DNA of 64,000 nucleotides from positions 85,100 to 149,099 of the forward strand of contig CAAGAN010000029.1 of assembly GCA_900767825.1 (NCBI GenBank). The letters are read 5' to 3'. Positions 1 through 9,034 of this stretch are shown here, one piece after another. Below the pieces are notes generated by a model. The model worked only from the letters and a program-made list of their open reading frames with translations, did no database searches and was not told where the DNA came from. The first letter of the stretch is position 1, and the number at the start of each line of letters is the position of its first letter. This stretch comes from Bacilli bacterium. GTDB taxonomy: Bacteria > Bacillota_I > Bacilli_A > RFN20 > CAG-826. Position numbers and translations under genes: made by a program.

Positions 1-1
1 A

Positions 2-244
2 GTAATTGATGATTATAGATATAAGGCCACAAGAGTTTTTGATAAACCACTTCCGATTGAAGAGAATAAAGAATACTCGTTAAGGGTTAGTTACAAAGAT
101 TCTTTGTTAAATATCTATCTAGATGATTCCTTGATGTTTAGTATTTATCATCCTTCATTAAATACTTTTGGACGCGATGGACTTTATAGAAGCGAAAATT
201 CTAATGTTGAATTTAGCGATTTCAAAGCAAGGAGGGTTTTATGA
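2..244 (+). CDS. C-terminal end of a LamG/DUF1080-like domain protein (partial)
   Basis: The reading frame is open from the window edge to a TGA at 242-244, so only the last 80 residues are visible. They form a beta-rich stretch (SLRVSYKDSLLNIYLDD, then NVEFSDFKARRVL) of the type that closes LamG-like/DUF1080 jelly-roll domains. A similar pattern (SYRIQYKDSRFALYFDS) occurs inside the GH43 protein encoded at 2211-4613, so this is probably the tail of a related secreted carbohydrate-active lipoprotein. The stop overlaps the next start as ATGA, which indicates translational coupling and a shared operon. The catalytic part, if there is one, lies outside the window. Confidence 0.75.
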   Translation, partial: VIDDYRYKATRVFDKPLPIEENKEYSLRVSYKDSLLNIYLDDSLMFSIYHPSLNTFGRDGLYRSENSNVEFSDFKARRVL

Positions 245-372
245 AAAGAAATGTTATTGTTGTAGCTATTTGGGCCTCTTTGATTTTAGCAATTGTCCTA
301 TTCTGCTTGATTTATGTAATTGCTAAGGGCGCTACATCGACCGATTTAGCTATCTTTGGAGGCAATTTATGA
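241..372 (+). CDS. 43-residue single-pass membrane protein
   Basis: This is a small ORF of 43 codons with a strong Shine-Dalgarno (AAGGAGGG) just before the ATG. It is locked into the operon by 4-bp ATGA overlaps at both ends (241-244 with the upstream gene, 369-372 with the downstream one), which makes it very likely to be real. The product starts MKRN and then has one hydrophobic segment (about residues 5-28, ending in LIYVIAKG) and a short tail. It has no lipobox. I do not recognise the family. The position between two secreted glycan-binding proteins suggests a membrane accessory role, but nothing in the sequence shows what it does. Confidence 0.7.
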   Translation: MKRNVIVVAIWASLILAIVLFCLIYVIAKGATSTDLAIFGGNL

Positions 373-2198
373 AACGTAAACTACTTCTACTGATTTTGCT
401 TTCTTCTTTGCTTGCTTCCTGTGGGATAAAAGTAGATGACCCTTATATGGATAGTCATGATGCTTTCTCTTATAACGGTAATTTTGAAAATCCTGAATTA
501 AATATTGATGGGAAAGATGATGAAGAAGCTTGGAAAAACGAATACGCTTCCCCTATTTATTCAATAACCTATCAATCAAAATCATCTAATAACACAGAAA
601 GCCAAAGATATAGGGCTGATTTTAAACTCTATAGAGGTGAAAAGGAATTATGTGTATTTGTTAAAGTTACAGATTCAAACTTATTAGTAGTCGGCAACGA
701 TAATGGCAACAACGTTTCCTTAAGTGACTCCGTAGAAATATATCTAGACACCCTTCTAAATGGAGGAGAACGTCCTCAATCTGATGATTATCAAATTAAC
801 CTAGGTATTCATAATAAGACCCGTGTACTTGTTGGAAACGGATCTGGTTGGTCTTCTTGGACTGGATTAGTCCAATATGAAGCCATTCTAAACGGAACGA
901 TGAATAAGGAAGATGATGTAGATGAAGGCTATTCAATTGAAATGTCTATTCCTTATAAGCAAATAGGGATTGAACGTGATACTAAGATTGGAGTTGCATT
1001 TGGATTAGTTGATAAATATTCATCAAAGACTACTAATTCAAAGATGTGGTATGGATTAACTTATAAAGGTAATTTCGCTAATCCGCAAAAGCCAGATACT
1101 TATTTTATTTACGATAAAAATAGCCTTTCTATCCCTCCTGTTCCTACTTATGATGAAACAAAAGACACCCATGAATATAAATTTGGTTATGGTAGTTTAA
1201 AAGCAGGAAAGACTACTTCTGCTAATCATCCAGAAATCGATATAGGCGTATTTAGAAAAGATGATGAAGTTGCCTTTAGATTAGACAACAAAGGGGCTGG
1301 ATGGGGTGATAATTCAGCTTATTGGTTCTATTTCGATGGCGGAGAATATGGGAAAACTGCTAGGGATGAAAACTCTTGGTGCATAAGACTTACTCCAGTT
1401 GGAGGAGTGACTAATTTCTTCTATTTAGGTGGTCCAAATCTGAATAAAGATGTTGCTAGCAAAAACAAGTTATCTGTAATGGTTAATAATAGATATATGT
1501 ATCTTTGCTATTCGTTGTCATTGATCAATGAAAAATATGCCTCTAAGCCTATTGCATTTGCTCTTGCTTCGGCTGATTTAACTACCCAAAAAGTAATGGT
1601 TACAATGACTAGCGAGAACGGCAAGGCGAGCATGTCAAACCCATCTACATTCGCCTGGATTGATTCTAACGGGGAATTATTCTCTAATGATTACAACCCA
1701 GAAAAAGATACAACTCCATATTTAACCTCCGTTGGCTTAATTAAAGACAATCCAGTCGATATTTATAGGAAAGAAAACATCCTCAAATTAAGGGTTAAGG
1801 CTGTTGATGAGGCTTTAATGAGTAATTATTCAATCACCTTTTATTTCGACGCTTCTAGTAAGGAATCTACCACTAGGAATAACTCTACTTGGTGCTTAAG
1901 AATAAAACTTAAAGAAAAGACTGTTAAAGATTATTTCACGTTAGGCCCAGATAACAAAAATAAGGCTATCTTGCAGACTGGAATCATCTTAGAGGTATCT
2001 TCTAAATACCTAGTTGTTAGTTTGCCTTTAGATGGGGTTTCCTCTTCATATAAAGATAAGGACATTGGGTTTACCTGTTCTTTATTTAACCACGAATTTA
2101 CGAAATTAGATTCAACAATGAAAGCAAATGAAGTTCAGACTAATAATTCCAATCCATCTACATTTGTTTGGATTGATTCGGCTTCTAATTTGATATAA
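369..2198 (+). CDS. Carbohydrate-binding lipoprotein with CBM9-like domain
   Basis: 609 residues. A lipoprotein signal peptide with lipobox LLASC puts the lipidated Cys at residue 18, so the protein should sit on the outer face of the membrane. Residues about 35-245 resemble the CBM9-type carbohydrate-binding fold (NIDGKDDEEAW near the start, SDSVEIYLDT in the middle, YSIEMSIPYKQIG near the end). Two further related beta domains follow, about 265-430 and 450-605. Each has a W-C-x-R-x-K/T motif (SWCIRLT, TWCLRIK) and each closes with NPSTF-x-WIDS, so they look like an internal duplication. No catalytic motif is visible. It overlaps the 43-aa gene upstream and is followed 12 bp later by the GH43 gene, so its likely role is to hold the polysaccharide for that enzyme. 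The sugar ligand cannot be told from sequence alone. Confidence 0.75.
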   Translation: MKRKLLLLILLSSLLASCGIKVDDPYMDSHDAFSYNGNFENPELNIDGKDDEEAWKNEYASPIYSITYQSKSSNNTESQRYRADFKLYRGEKELCVFVKVTDSNLLVVGNDNGNNVSLSDSVEIYLDTLLNGGERPQSDDYQINLGIHNKTRVLVGNGSGWSSWTGLVQYEAILNGTMNKEDDVDEGYSIEMSIPYKQIGIERDTKIGVAFGLVDKYSSKTTNSKMWYGLTYKGNFANPQKPDTYFIYDKNSLSIPPVPTYDETKDTHEYKFGYGSLKAGKTTSANHPEIDIGVFRKDDEVAFRLDNKGAGWGDNSAYWFYFDGGEYGKTARDENSWCIRLTPVGGVTNFFYLGGPNLNKDVASKNKLSVMVNNRYMYLCYSLSLINEKYASKPIAFALASADLTTQKVMVTMTSENGKASMSNPSTFAWIDSNGELFSNDYNPEKDTTPYLTSVGLIKDNPVDIYRKENILKLRVKAVDEALMSNYSITFYFDASSKESTTRNNSTWCLRIKLKEKTVKDYFTLGPDNKNKAILQTGIILEVSSKYLVVSLPLDGVSSSYKDKDIGFTCSLFNHEFTKLDSTMKANEVQTNNSNPSTFVWIDSASNLI

Positions 2199-2210
2199 AA
2201 GGAGAAAGAT

Positions 2211-4613
2211 ATGAAAAAAGGTGTATTAAGTTTAGCGTTTATTCCCCTACTTCTTTTGTCTTCTTGCGGCGAAGTCGATACAAATAGTGATGTTTGCTCT
2301 ATAACTGAATTAACTTCTTCTTCCCCCCGTGAAATGTATGATAATTCCTATGGAAAAGATAGGATTCCAGATTATTGGGATTCTTATGGCTGTGGCGATC
2401 CTTTTGTTTATAGATACGATGGGATGTATTACCTAATTGTTTCTACTAAATCTATGGAAACAGGCGTCATGGGATGGAAGTCAAAAGACATGCTCACTTG
2501 GGAAAAAGTACAGGCCGAAGGACTTCCTGAGGGATATGTTTCAGTTGACGAATCTACTTTTACAGCGTATGCCCCTGAAGTTATTTATAAAGACGGTTGG
2601 TTCTATATGTGTGAATCAAGAAGAGGGCAAGGGCACTATATATTGCGTTCGCGTTCACCTGAGGGTCCATTTGTTAAATACATTGACAATTTCGGTGAAA
2701 GAATTGATGGTTCGTTTTTCCTAGATGATGATGAAACTTTGTATTTCCTTAGGGCTAATAACGACGGAATTAGAATTAATAAAATGGATGATGATTTAAA
2801 TATCATTGGAAAGGTTAATTTGGAGAATACAATGATCGGCGGATGGACCGAAGGCCCGGGCTTAATCAAGAAAGATGGTTTCTATTATTTGACCTTTACT
2901 GGAACTGCAGTTACTTCCCCTGGGTATAGGGTTGCCTATTCATATTTTGATTCAAATGTAACTGATAAAGCTATGTTCCGTAGGGGCGCGTTTCAATATG
3001 GATCTTGTATTTTGCTTAACACGTCTAGTGAATATAACGGATTAGGACATAGCGCTTCTGTATTAGGTCCGAATATGGATTCCTACTACATGGTCTATCA
3101 CGATTTAATTAGTTTAAACGGACCATATAGGCGTTTTAACATGGCTAGGATGTTATTTAATGGATCTGAACTAGGTGTTAATCATCCTGAAAAGAAGGAT
3201 AATCTAGTTCCTCAGATGCCTGACTTCTCTTCCTATAATAAAGAAGGGTTTGATTTAGAGAATGGTTTTGTTCTTTCCAATAAGTCTACCTCTAGTTATT
3301 TTACCGTTGAATTCAATACAAGGGGTGAAGGAAAGAAGATGGTTTTATCTTATTCTTCTCCAAGCGATTATGCTTATGTTATTAATAATTCTAATAAGAT
3401 TACTTTGCATCAAGTTAGCAATGGAAATGATAAGGTTTTAGCCTCTTCTACGTTAAATAAACAATATGATTACGACTATTTGCATTCATATCGTATTCAA
3501 TATAAAGATTCAAGATTTGCGCTTTATTTTGATTCAATGAAGAAGATTGACGTTATGTTAGACACTGCTTTAAAAGAAGGCAAAATCGGTTATGAAGAAG
3601 GAAGCGATTATTCATTTACTGCATTTACGAATGACGCCTTTGATTCAAGTGAGAAAAGAGACTGGAAGCAAGATAAATTCTATGCCTCTGAATATGATGA
3701 AGAAAAATCAACTTTCAAATCTGATTTAATAAGAATTGAAAAGAGTGAAGCCGGGAACGGGGTCGATGGATCTAAAGCCGTTAGACTTAATAAAGGCGAA
3801 AGAGCTTCTTATAGAGTTTATCTAAATGAAGATAGCAATTATGGAATCGATCTAACTGTTCCTTACACATCCATGGGCAAACACATTGGAATAAGGCTAG
3901 ATAATGGAAAAACCTATAAGTGTAAGATTCCTTCATATAGTTCTTTGAATGACGTTATTAAGGTTAATGTTGGTCAAATAGAAGGAAGCAAAGGAACCCA
4001 TTACCTCACCTTTTATGGCCTTGAAGACGGTATAGAATTCATCAATGGCGAATTTTATAAGACTACAAATAATAAATTGACATTTGAGAACGATTTGAAA
4101 TCATTCGTTACTCATGGTGTTAATTATGTAAATATGTGGAAGATAAAATATGATGGCCATTATGCCTTAAGCGGGAATAGACAACTTCTATATATTGGCG
4201 ATTCTACAATGAGAGATTATGAAGTTGAAGTCGATATGACTCTTGATGGAGAAACGCAGGCTACAAGTGCCGGAATATTGCTTAGGGGTTCAAATGCTGC
4301 CTTTGCTAGTTCAGATAGCGATGACTCAATCCAAGGCTTCTATTGTGGGTTAGGGAATTCGAGTGCGTCTATTAAGGAATGCAATTATGGCGATACCCTT
4401 TCCGGACCTAGCGATGCTGGAATTAACTTGTTTCCAAGCGGAGAAAAGATACATCTAAAAGCAATCGCAAAAGGCAATAATATCTCTTTATATATTAATG
4501 GTGAGTTGTCCTTAAATTACCTAAGTTTAACTGGCCCAACTCATGGTCCTGCCGCTTTATATACTTGTGGAGCTGCCGCAGTATATCAAAACTTAAAGGT
4601 TACAATCCTTTAA
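2211..4613 (+). CDS. GH43-family glycosidase lipoprotein with C-terminal binding domains
   Basis: 800 residues with lipobox LLSSC (Cys 19), so it should be an extracellular, membrane-anchored enzyme. Residues about 50-330 form a five-bladed propeller of the GH43 type. Candidate catalytic residues are Asp63 in GCGDPFVYR (base), Asp166 in RIDGSFFLDDDETLYF (pKa modulator) and Glu214 in GGWTEGPGL (acid). GH43 enzymes mostly cleave arabinose- or xylose-containing glycans; which one applies here is not visible. After the propeller come a LamG/DUF1080-like domain (about 345-485), a CBM6/35-like jelly roll (about 500-640) and a second DUF1080-like domain (about 645-800). The RBS AAGGAGAAAG lies just upstream. 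It is probably the last gene of the operon, since the next gene is convergent and a hairpin lies between them. Confidence 0.8.
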   Translation: MKKGVLSLAFIPLLLLSSCGEVDTNSDVCSITELTSSSPREMYDNSYGKDRIPDYWDSYGCGDPFVYRYDGMYYLIVSTKSMETGVMGWKSKDMLTWEKVQAEGLPEGYVSVDESTFTAYAPEVIYKDGWFYMCESRRGQGHYILRSRSPEGPFVKYIDNFGERIDGSFFLDDDETLYFLRANNDGIRINKMDDDLNIIGKVNLENTMIGGWTEGPGLIKKDGFYYLTFTGTAVTSPGYRVAYSYFDSNVTDKAMFRRGAFQYGSCILLNTSSEYNGLGHSASVLGPNMDSYYMVYHDLISLNGPYRRFNMARMLFNGSELGVNHPEKKDNLVPQMPDFSSYNKEGFDLENGFVLSNKSTSSYFTVEFNTRGEGKKMVLSYSSPSDYAYVINNSNKITLHQVSNGNDKVLASSTLNKQYDYDYLHSYRIQYKDSRFALYFDSMKKIDVMLDTALKEGKIGYEEGSDYSFTAFTNDAFDSSEKRDWKQDKFYASEYDEEKSTFKSDLIRIEKSEAGNGVDGSKAVRLNKGERASYRVYLNEDSNYGIDLTVPYTSMGKHIGIRLDNGKTYKCKIPSYSSLNDVIKVNVGQIEGSKGTHYLTFYGLEDGIEFINGEFYKTTNNKLTFENDLKSFVTHGVNYVNMWKIKYDGHYALSGNRQLLYIGDSTMRDYEVEVDMTLDGETQATSAGILLRGSNAAFASSDSDDSIQGFYCGLGNSSASIKECNYGDTLSGPSDAGINLFPSGEKIHLKAIAKGNNISLYINGELSLNYLSLTGPTHGPAALYTCGAAAVYQNLKVTIL

Positions 4614-4636
4614 CCCACCACTGTTCCTCCTTTATG

Positions 4637-4654
4637 GGCCTTGCTTGCAGGGCC
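4637..4654. terminator. Hairpin between convergent genes
   Basis: A GC-rich imperfect stem (GGCCTTGC pairing with GCAGGGCC around a short loop) is followed on the plus strand by TATTTTAATTT. It sits between the GH43 stop codon and the stop of the minus-strand regulator gene, so it can end transcription of the GH43 operon and may act from both sides. Confidence 0.55.
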
Positions 4655-6003
4655 TATTTTAATTTCCAATAGCCTTCTTTCTTACTACCAATTCGTTTTA
4701 TGATTTCATTAGAGACAAGTTTATTAATTGAACGCTGAATAGTTATTGTAGACAAAGAAAGCGCACTAGAAGCGTTAGAAATGCTATTTAGAGTGTCGTT
4801 CTGTCTAAAATAGTCTAATAACGCCTTATCAGCTTTAGTAAGTTTCAAATTGCTTATTTTCTCGTTTAACTTCTTTTCTTTTTCGTTTTGATCTTGGCTT
4901 CTTCTTTTTATTATGAAGGAAAAGTAACCGTTCTCATTTTTAATTGAATATGAAATTCCCACTTCTTTTAAAGCGTCTAAGATTATCTTAAATCCACCTC
5001 CTAGATCTTTAATTTCTCCCGATAAATACATAATTATCGCGATTAATGGATTTCTTGGCTGGGTTCCTAATGTTTCTTTATAAAAATCATTTACTGAAAA
5101 AGAAGAAGACATTTCCCCTGGGTTTGAAATGCTTATTGACCCTGGAGTAATCTCAATTTTGTTAGGTTTCTCAGAAGTATAATCTTTATGAATTAAGCTA
5201 TTTAAAACAATTTCATAAAGCGCGTTTAAGGGAACTTCGGGGATTTCATCTGTCTTATCGCCGACTTGTTTTAAGGCCCAACGGATGTTCTTTTTGATAA
5301 AGGAGAATTCTTCTTTTATACAGTCGAATATATTCCCGTAAAAACTCTTTTTATCGATAATCGTCCGTTTTTCATCGGTTACATATACAATTTCTTCGAT
5401 TAAATGGGGCTTTTTGGTTGATAAAAGAGAAAAACAAGCATTGTTGAGATAACCATCCTCTTCCAAAGATAGCATTCCAAGGGCTTCATCTGCGTTCTTG
5501 TATACGTACTTTATCCTATGACACTCATTAGCTTTGTTAATAAGCTCGATTAGTTGTCTCTCATCTACATCTTCCGATGTAAAATCCGTCAATGAATGTT
5601 CCCATGTGGAATTGTTTGAATGTCTCTTTTTAAAGAACGACTCCAGGTCATCCTGGGCCATTTCAATATCTTGGTCATCATCTCTTATAAAGTAATGACC
5701 GTATGCTGAATAAGGTGCTTTTTCACCTTTAACTGTCAATTTGATAGTTTGAATGCCGTCTAAACTATCAAATTGTATCAAAGGTATTACTGTTGGTTTG
5801 ATGCTTGATTTTATCATTAGAGAGAGCCTTTGGATTATATCCTTTTCAATGGGCTGATCAACTGGATTTCCATTATTATCTACACAAAAGCATAAAGTCC
5901 CATGACCAGCAGTGTTTAGCATAGATGTTAAAGAAATCATTGCCTGGTTTATTTCATATAAGGTTTTCTTAAATTCAAGCGTTTCTGTTTCGTAATTTAA
6001 CAC
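4654..6003 (-). CDS. AlbA_2/Schlafen-type ATP-binding transcriptional regulator
   Basis: 449 residues. The N-terminus (ETLEFKKT, then MLNTAGHGTLCFCVDNNG) matches the AlbA_2 (Schlafen-like) DNA-binding domain, about residues 1-120. The middle has a GHKL-like ATPase segment (EIVLNSLIHKDY at about 265, then ITPGSISISNPGEM and GGGFKIILDAL), as in the 'putative transcriptional regulator with HATPase' family. The last 60 residues form a winged-helix domain (SLSTITIQRSINKLVSNEIIKR). The family is widespread in bacteria and its ligand is generally unknown. It is monocistronic, with a good RBS (AAGGAGG) and its own promoter, which carries repeated TGATAG motifs; this suggests autoregulation. The function beyond DNA and ATP binding is not known. 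Confidence 0.8.
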   Translation of the reverse strand: MLNYETETLEFKKTLYEINQAMISLTSMLNTAGHGTLCFCVDNNGNPVDQPIEKDIIQRLSLMIKSSIKPTVIPLIQFDSLDGIQTIKLTVKGEKAPYSAYGHYFIRDDDQDIEMAQDDLESFFKKRHSNNSTWEHSLTDFTSEDVDERQLIELINKANECHRIKYVYKNADEALGMLSLEEDGYLNNACFSLLSTKKPHLIEEIVYVTDEKRTIIDKKSFYGNIFDCIKEEFSFIKKNIRWALKQVGDKTDEIPEVPLNALYEIVLNSLIHKDYTSEKPNKIEITPGSISISNPGEMSSSFSVNDFYKETLGTQPRNPLIAIIMYLSGEIKDLGGGFKIILDALKEVGISYSIKNENGYFSFIIKRRSQDQNEKEKKLNEKISNLKLTKADKALLDYFRQNDTLNSISNASSALSLSTITIQRSINKLVSNEIIKRIGSKKEGYWKLK

Positions 6004-6020
6004 AGGGCTTACCTCCTTGA

Positions 6021-6062
6021 TAAACTATCAATATTTTATACTAAAACTATCATTAATTGCAA
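6021..6062 (-). promoter_or_regulatory. Promoter of the AlbA-type regulator with repeated TGATAGTTT
   Basis: On the minus strand, TTGCAA (6057-6062) and TATAAA (6035-6040) are separated by 16 bp. Two copies of TGATAGTTT (around 6045-6053 and 6023-6031) lie 22 bp apart, one between the boxes and one near the expected transcript start. This fits autorepression by the downstream regulator, which is inference. The rest of the 308-bp gap (6063-6199 and 6237-6311) shows no gene. Confidence 0.45.
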
Positions 6063-6199
6063 AAATGATATTTAAGGAATTTTTCGTTAATGTTCATGTT
6101 GGAACTCATTTTGTCCTTTGACTATGCCATGGATTGATGTGTTCTCTAATTAATAAAGACGTTGACTCAAAAAAGCAGAAGTATTTGTATAAAATTCGT

Positions 6200-6236
6200 C
6201 AATAAAAAACTAGAATCTGCTTTTTAGAGATTCTAG
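6200..6236 (-). terminator. Rho-independent terminator of the choloylglycine-hydrolase-family gene
   Basis: A perfect 9-bp inverted repeat, CTAGAATCT (6210-6218) and AGATTCTAG (6228-6236), is followed on the minus strand by TTTTTTATT. It lies about 75 bp past the stop of the gene ending at 6312. Confidence 0.75.
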
Positions 6237-6311
6237 TATAAGCACAAGTATTTTCTGACTTGTTTATTGCAAGGTCTTTTAACCACGAATGAAGAGTTTA
6301 TTGGCCTAAGG

Positions 6312-7289
6312 TTATTTCGATTGATAATTGATAGATTCCTCATCAAGTAACTTGAATTTGAACAAACCAGTGGCATTTAAATCAACATCATGCATATTTA
6401 TCGCATTTATTTGGTGATTTTTATAGGTTGTATAGTAATAAATGCCCTTATTTAAGTCGCAACAAGAGGTATAGATGGTATATTCGTATTTGCCTTCTTT
6501 TACCTCACAAACACCATTTTGTTGCTCAACACTATGTAATATATGAAAGAATTGATTGACGTTTTCTATGTTGTTATTTGAGATGGTGGAATTGAACTTC
6601 GTAAAGGCTACCCTGATGAATCTAGATTGACTGGATAAATCACCAGGAAGCCCTATGGCGCCCATGCCTCTACTATATAAGGATAAATCGATATTTTTAG
6701 AGAATGTATTAATAGGATCTTTGTTTGAAAGACTTCTATAGTTATTTAAAGCTGCCATTTGGTATTCAAAAGGAGGATTGTTTGTTAATACTCCAATTGT
6801 GCGCTCAAATACTTTTATCCCACCAATTCTATTCTCAATAACTATGCTTTCATCGGCATCTGATACTAAATAGTGCAATTGAGATGGCGGTAATTGTGGG
6901 GAAAATGAATCATTTGTAACATTAATATTTCTTAGTTTCTCTTTTACTTCTTTAACATTCTTACATGTGGAAAGAATATAAAGTATAAATTCAAAACTAG
7001 CGATATTATCTTTATTTTCTTTAAATTCTTCATAATGACAATTGCCTACAAAGTTGAGTCCAGCCATTCCTAAACCATGCTCGTTTATGCCGTCATAAAG
7101 TAGTGGGAAATTATTTTCAATATGTGCCATTCCTACAACTGCATAATGTGATGAGTTTTCTTTTTTATATTTATATTTAATTGGATAATTTCTTGGAATA
7201 ATTACAACTTCCTCGCCGTAAGAGAATTCATAATCTAGATTTCTTCCAAAATATGTCGAACCGGATTTATATGAAATTGCTGTACACAT
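6312..7289 (-). CDS. Choloylglycine hydrolase-family protein (bile salt hydrolase / penicillin V acylase-like)
   Basis: 325 residues, the usual length for the linear-amide C-N hydrolase (Ntn) family. The protein starts MCTA, so Cys2 becomes the N-terminal nucleophile after Met removal. Also present are the conserved FGRNLDYEFSYGE (Arg16, Asp19), NEHGLGMAGLNF, VLTNNPPFEYQ (Asn near 172) and GAIGLPGDLSSQSRFIR (Arg near 226), which together cover the family's catalytic set. No signal peptide is present, so the enzyme is cytoplasmic. Bile salt hydrolases deconjugate tauro- and glyco-bile acids; penicillin V acylases and N-acyl-homoserine-lactone acylases share the fold. The substrate cannot be assigned from motifs alone, although the gut-type gene content favours bile salts. 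It starts 5 bp after the DUF2130 gene, so both are probably on one transcript. Confidence 0.88.
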   Translation of the reverse strand: MCTAISYKSGSTYFGRNLDYEFSYGEEVVIIPRNYPIKYKYKKENSSHYAVVGMAHIENNFPLLYDGINEHGLGMAGLNFVGNCHYEEFKENKDNIASFEFILYILSTCKNVKEVKEKLRNINVTNDSFSPQLPPSQLHYLVSDADESIVIENRIGGIKVFERTIGVLTNNPPFEYQMAALNNYRSLSNKDPINTFSKNIDLSLYSRGMGAIGLPGDLSSQSRFIRVAFTKFNSTISNNNIENVNQFFHILHSVEQQNGVCEVKEGKYEYTIYTSCCDLNKGIYYYTTYKNHQINAINMHDVDLNATGLFKFKLLDEESINYQSK

Positions 7290-7294
7290 TTTCT

Positions 7295-8854
7295 TTATTC
7301 CTTTTCTTCTTGATTTGCTTTATCAAACATTTCTTTTACGCTTGGAGCGTTCTTTGTAAGTTTTTTGATTGATAAATCTTGTGCTTTATCATTTGCTAAG
7401 CGAAGGTTACGTTCGGAGCTTTGAAGATTCTCTTTTACTTTTTGTAAATGTGTTATGGTTTTGTCTATCTCTTCTATGGCAGTGGTGAACTTACTGGCAG
7501 CTATTTGGAAGTTCTTGGAAAATCCGTCTTGGAACTTTTTCAAGTTGTCTTCGAAGTTATTAACATCAAGGTTTTGTGCCTTTACTAAAGCGAGCTCTTT
7601 TTTGTATTCGATAGAGTTTTTAGCGGCATTGGTTAATAATCCAATTATGGACATGAAGCATTGAGGCCTAACTACAAACATCTTCTTGTATTTGTATGAA
7701 ACATCTACTATTCCAGAATTATAAAGCTCACTATCGGGCTCGAGAGTAGATACCAATACGGCATATTCACAGTTCTTTTCGTTTCTATCCTTATCAAGTT
7801 CTTTAAGGAAATCATCATTTTTATGTTTTTTCGTATTCGTCTCGGTTTCGTTTTTCATCTCAAACATGATGGAGATATATTCTTGTCCGTCTTCGGTGAA
7901 GTCTCTAAAAATAAAGTCACCTTTAGACCCAGATTCTTGGCTAACTTCATTATCTTTATCAAAGTATGCACGTGGATAAGCGGTGGTGCGGATTTCATTG
8001 AACTTAATTTGGCAATGTTGTTCTAAAGTTTCACCAACTAACTTTGTAGACATTCTTGTTTTCAAATCTTTGAAATAATTGATCTGGTCTTCTTTTTGCC
8101 TTAACTCTAATTCGTATTTCTCTTTTTGGTTTTGTTCAGAAACACTTCTTTCTTTTAATTGGTTTTCGTAATCGTTTTTAACTTTTAAGATTTCGGTGTT
8201 TTTAGAGTCATTGGCCTTTTCTAATTCGTATTTATACTTATTTTTTTCTAATTCGGCCTCGCCTTTAGTTTTTTCTAGCTCAGTTTTTAAAGCATTGATT
8301 TGTTCGGTCAATTCTTGCTTTTCTCTATTTTTGGCTAGTTCGATATCGGTCGCCTTGCTCTTTTCTAAAGATTCTTTCTCGTTTTTTAATGCTAGGATTT
8401 CCTTTTCTTTCTCGTTAAGGGCTTCCAAATGCTCCTTTTCTAATTTAGATAAGGCATCATTCTTTTCATTTATTTCTTTTTGCTTAGCTAAATCAATTTG
8501 ATTTTGGATATCTTTTTTGAGGTTCTCGTTTTTGATTTGAAGCTCTTTGATTTGGCTATCTTTCAAAGACAAAGATTTTTCTAGCTCGTTTTTAGATTGA
8601 ATAGTGGCGGTGGATAATTTGGCTTCTGCTTGATCAAGTTTAGCTTGCATGTCTTTGATGATTGCTTCGTGCTGAGTAGCGGAAATCTTTTCTTTTAACG
8701 AAGCCTCGCTCTCGATATTTTTCCTTATTTCTTGAGTTCTTGCTTCTACTTGCTTTTCAAAGTCTTCGTTTCTAATTTGGCTTAGGATGGAATCTAGTTC
8801 TTTCTTTTCGGGAGTGAACACTTCTCCGCATTTAGGGCATTTGATTTGATACAT
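7295..8854 (-). CDS. DUF2130 coiled-coil protein
   Basis: 519 residues. The N-terminus has a zinc-ribbon-like CPKCGEVFTP motif. Residues about 25-270 are a long Lys/Glu-rich coiled coil. The C-terminal part holds the DUF2130 domain (GDFIFRDFTEDGQEYISIMFEMKNE, shown here as GDFIFRDF and ISIMFEMKNE, then KNCEYAVLVSTLEPDS and FVVRPQCFMSIIGLL). This domain is distantly related to PD-(D/E)XK nucleases, with the pattern D-x-IF followed by E-x-K, here FEMKNE. The family occurs widely in Firmicutes and Bacteroidetes and its function is not established. The gene is the first of a two-gene minus-strand operon with the choloylglycine-hydrolase-family enzyme, with no obvious biochemical link between the two. 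Confidence 0.85.
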   Translation of the reverse strand: MYQIKCPKCGEVFTPEKKELDSILSQIRNEDFEKQVEARTQEIRKNIESEASLKEKISATQHEAIIKDMQAKLDQAEAKLSTATIQSKNELEKSLSLKDSQIKELQIKNENLKKDIQNQIDLAKQKEINEKNDALSKLEKEHLEALNEKEKEILALKNEKESLEKSKATDIELAKNREKQELTEQINALKTELEKTKGEAELEKNKYKYELEKANDSKNTEILKVKNDYENQLKERSVSEQNQKEKYELELRQKEDQINYFKDLKTRMSTKLVGETLEQHCQIKFNEIRTTAYPRAYFDKDNEVSQESGSKGDFIFRDFTEDGQEYISIMFEMKNETETNTKKHKNDDFLKELDKDRNEKNCEYAVLVSTLEPDSELYNSGIVDVSYKYKKMFVVRPQCFMSIIGLLTNAAKNSIEYKKELALVKAQNLDVNNFEDNLKKFQDGFSKNFQIAASKFTTAIEEIDKTITHLQKVKENLQSSERNLRLANDKAQDLSIKKLTKNAPSVKEMFDKANQEEKE

Positions 8855-8902
8855 TTTGGTTACCTCTATTTATATATTCTATTGTAACAGCAAATCAGGA
8901 TG

Positions 8903-8938
8903 ACTAAGTTGCTATTTTTGTACTTAGTTAGATACAAT
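8903..8938 (+). promoter_or_regulatory. bioY promoter with overlapping inverted repeat
   Basis: A -35 box TTGCTA (8909-8914) and a -10 box TACAAT (8933-8938) are separated by 18 bp. A perfect 7-bp inverted repeat, ACTAAGT (8903-8909) and ACTTAGT (8922-8928), overlaps the -35 box and the spacer, as an operator would. The BirA encoded nearby has no DNA-binding domain, so if this is a biotin-responsive site, another regulator must bind it. Confidence 0.5.
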
Positions 8939-9034
8939 GGTTATTTAGATTGCAAAAAGAGAAAATAAAAATAAATTTTCCTTATGCTAAATTGTTTGAA
9001 TTTGCTTTTCCTTTATTCTAATCTATCTACCGTT

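Noticed and set aside
8903..8928. BirA-type biotin operator
   Set aside because: The local BirA lacks a DNA-binding domain and the repeat does not match the known BirA operator, so only a generic inverted repeat is reported.
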